Below, one piece after another: positions 63,218-64,000 of a stretch of DNA of 64,000 nucleotides. The notes beneath the pieces are model-generated. The model did no database searches. It was not told the origin of the DNA and was given only the letters and a program-made list of their open reading frames with translations. A program made the translations under genes and the position numbers. The stretch comes from Arcobacter sp. GTDB taxonomy: Bacteria; Campylobacterota; Campylobacteria; Campylobacterales; Arcobacteraceae. The first letter of the stretch is position 1. Every line of letters begins with the position of its first letter. The stretch is from contig PKUK01000008.1 in NCBI GenBank assembly GCA_002869535.1, positions 478,351-542,350 of the forward strand, in the 5' to 3' direction.

Positions 63218-64000
63218 TTATATTTTTTTAATGTCTAAAATATTACATCTAACAGATAACTTTGTAGTTTCTAGTGTGATTTCTTCATTTATCTTAACAC
63301 TATCTAAACTTACAATTTGATTGTTTTTAGATAACTGCACATATCCATCAACAATTTTTCTATCTGGATGATTAGATTCATATGCACTTTTTAAATAGTT
63401 TAGTTCATTTTGTTTTTGTCTATAAACTTGACTAAAAGTACTTATTAAATTTGATTTTAAAAAGTCAATCTCTTTTTGGATAAAAGAGAATTTTCTATCA
63501 AGGGAGTGCTGCTCAAAATGTTTTTTATAGTTTAATAAAATTTGTTCTTTATTAAACAGAACTCTTTTAAATCTATTTTCTAATTCTACTTGTAAGTTAT
63601 CTAAATATATTAGATGTTCATTTTTATCAGGTAGCGCGATTTCCATCGCATTTGAAGGAGTCGCAGCTCGAACATCTGCTACAAAATCAGAAATCAAAAA
63701 ATCAACTTCATGACCAACAGCAGATATTACAGGAGTTTTTGCTTCAAATATAGCTCTTGCTACAATCTCTTCATTAAAAGCCCAAAGGTCTTCAATACTT
63801 CCTCCACCTCGCCCCACAATCATAACATCACAATTTAGACTATCAGCTTTTTTTATAGAGTTTACAATGTTAAGTTTAGACCCTTCACCTTGAACTAAAG
63901 TAGGAATCAAAATTAACCGAGCTAAAGGCCATCTATTTTGTGCAACTTTTTTCATATCCTCAATAGCTGCACCAGTGGAAGATGTGACCATTACTACTCT
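63218..64000 (-). CDS. xseA: Exodeoxyribonuclease VII large subunit, C-terminal part (cut by the window)
   Basis: The frame is open to the last base of the window, so the 5' part (OB-fold region and first part of the nuclease domain) lies outside. The part seen, about 260 residues, has the catalytic-domain marks VTSSTGAAIEDM, IVGRGGGSIEDLWAFNEE and SAVGHEVDFLISDFVADVRAATPSNA (only its short core GHEVDF is needed). It is followed by the long coiled-coil region. Exonuclease VII degrades single-stranded DNA from both ends. It ends 69 bases before the start of cheW on the same strand. Confidence 0.95.
   Translation of the reverse strand, partial: RVVMVTSSTGAAIEDMKKVAQNRWPLARLILIPTLVQGEGSKLNIVNSIKKADSLNCDVMIVGRGGGSIEDLWAFNEEIVARAIFEAKTPVISAVGHEVDFLISDFVADVRAATPSNAMEIALPDKNEHLIYLDNLQVELENRFKRVLFNKEQILLNYKKHFEQHSLDRKFSFIQKEIDFLKSNLISTFSQVYRQKQNELNYLKSAYESNHPDRKIVDGYVQLSKNNQIVSLDSVKINEEITLETTKLSVRCNILDIKKI

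Overview
The window is an AT-rich (visibly about 30% G+C) stretch of a Campylobacterota chromosome, most likely an Arcobacter-type bacterium (Arcobacteraceae). The evidence is a futalosine-pathway deaminase beside aroQ and sppA, the gene order dus - membrane protein - dksA - rlmH - accD, the ftsH/prmA block with a phosphatidylserine-decarboxylase-like neighbour, and an HNH-tailed MutS7. The first two blocks recall Campylobacter jejuni gene order from memory; no search was run. No prophage, insertion sequence or CRISPR array is visible.

Region 1 (1-19,400) is an acetate island. After a tRNA-Asp come a Cache-sensor histidine kinase and an OmpR/PhoB-type response regulator, then a DUF4212 + sodium:solute symporter pair. 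Next come two cNMP/CBS/DUF294-nucleotidyltransferase + DEDDh-exonuclease pairs, which bracket two tandem yjcH-actP (acetate permease) pairs. The island ends with ackA1, a convergent AraC-type regulator, a small unknown gene and pta-ackA2. Four of these units (the three transporter operons and pta-ackA2) have the same direct repeat, TGCTAY-N5-TGCTAY with an exact 11-bp period, in their upstream regions. This is the geometry an OmpR/PhoB-type regulator binds. I propose an undescribed acetate regulon, probably run by the adjacent two-component system.

Region 2 (19,400-34,500) is mainly housekeeping: sppA-mqnX-aroQ, an aminopeptidase P gene, folK, two different mnmA genes, prs, an OmpA-like protein, lepA, comF, and hisH/hisA around a TIGR01777 epimerase. 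Region 3 (34,500-43,900) holds a CheY, a haem-motif GGDEF protein, MutS7-HNH, a haem-binding protein, a thioredoxin-like protein, a double DUF1538 transporter with a PII-like tail, and leuA. Region 4 (44,000-55,900) is a long minus-strand block: psd-like, ftsH, prmA, dus, membrane protein, dksA, rlmH, thiE, accD, metK, glmS. Region 5 (56,200-64,000) has groEL-groES with a perfect CIRCE, ispA, ybaB, panD, a 2Fe-2S protein, a cyclophilin, a REC-PAS/REC/CheW chemosensory group and the 3' part of xseA. Most convergent gene pairs share hairpins that overlap their stop codons.

Three genes are interrupted in frame by TAA codons with no length change: aminopeptidase P (one), mutS7 (one) and glmS (two). 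A fourth, YkgJ-like, has ATT where ATG is expected. All five changes could be G:C to T:A transversions. This points either to consensus errors or to a real mutator history. glmS is normally essential, so this needs read-level checking.
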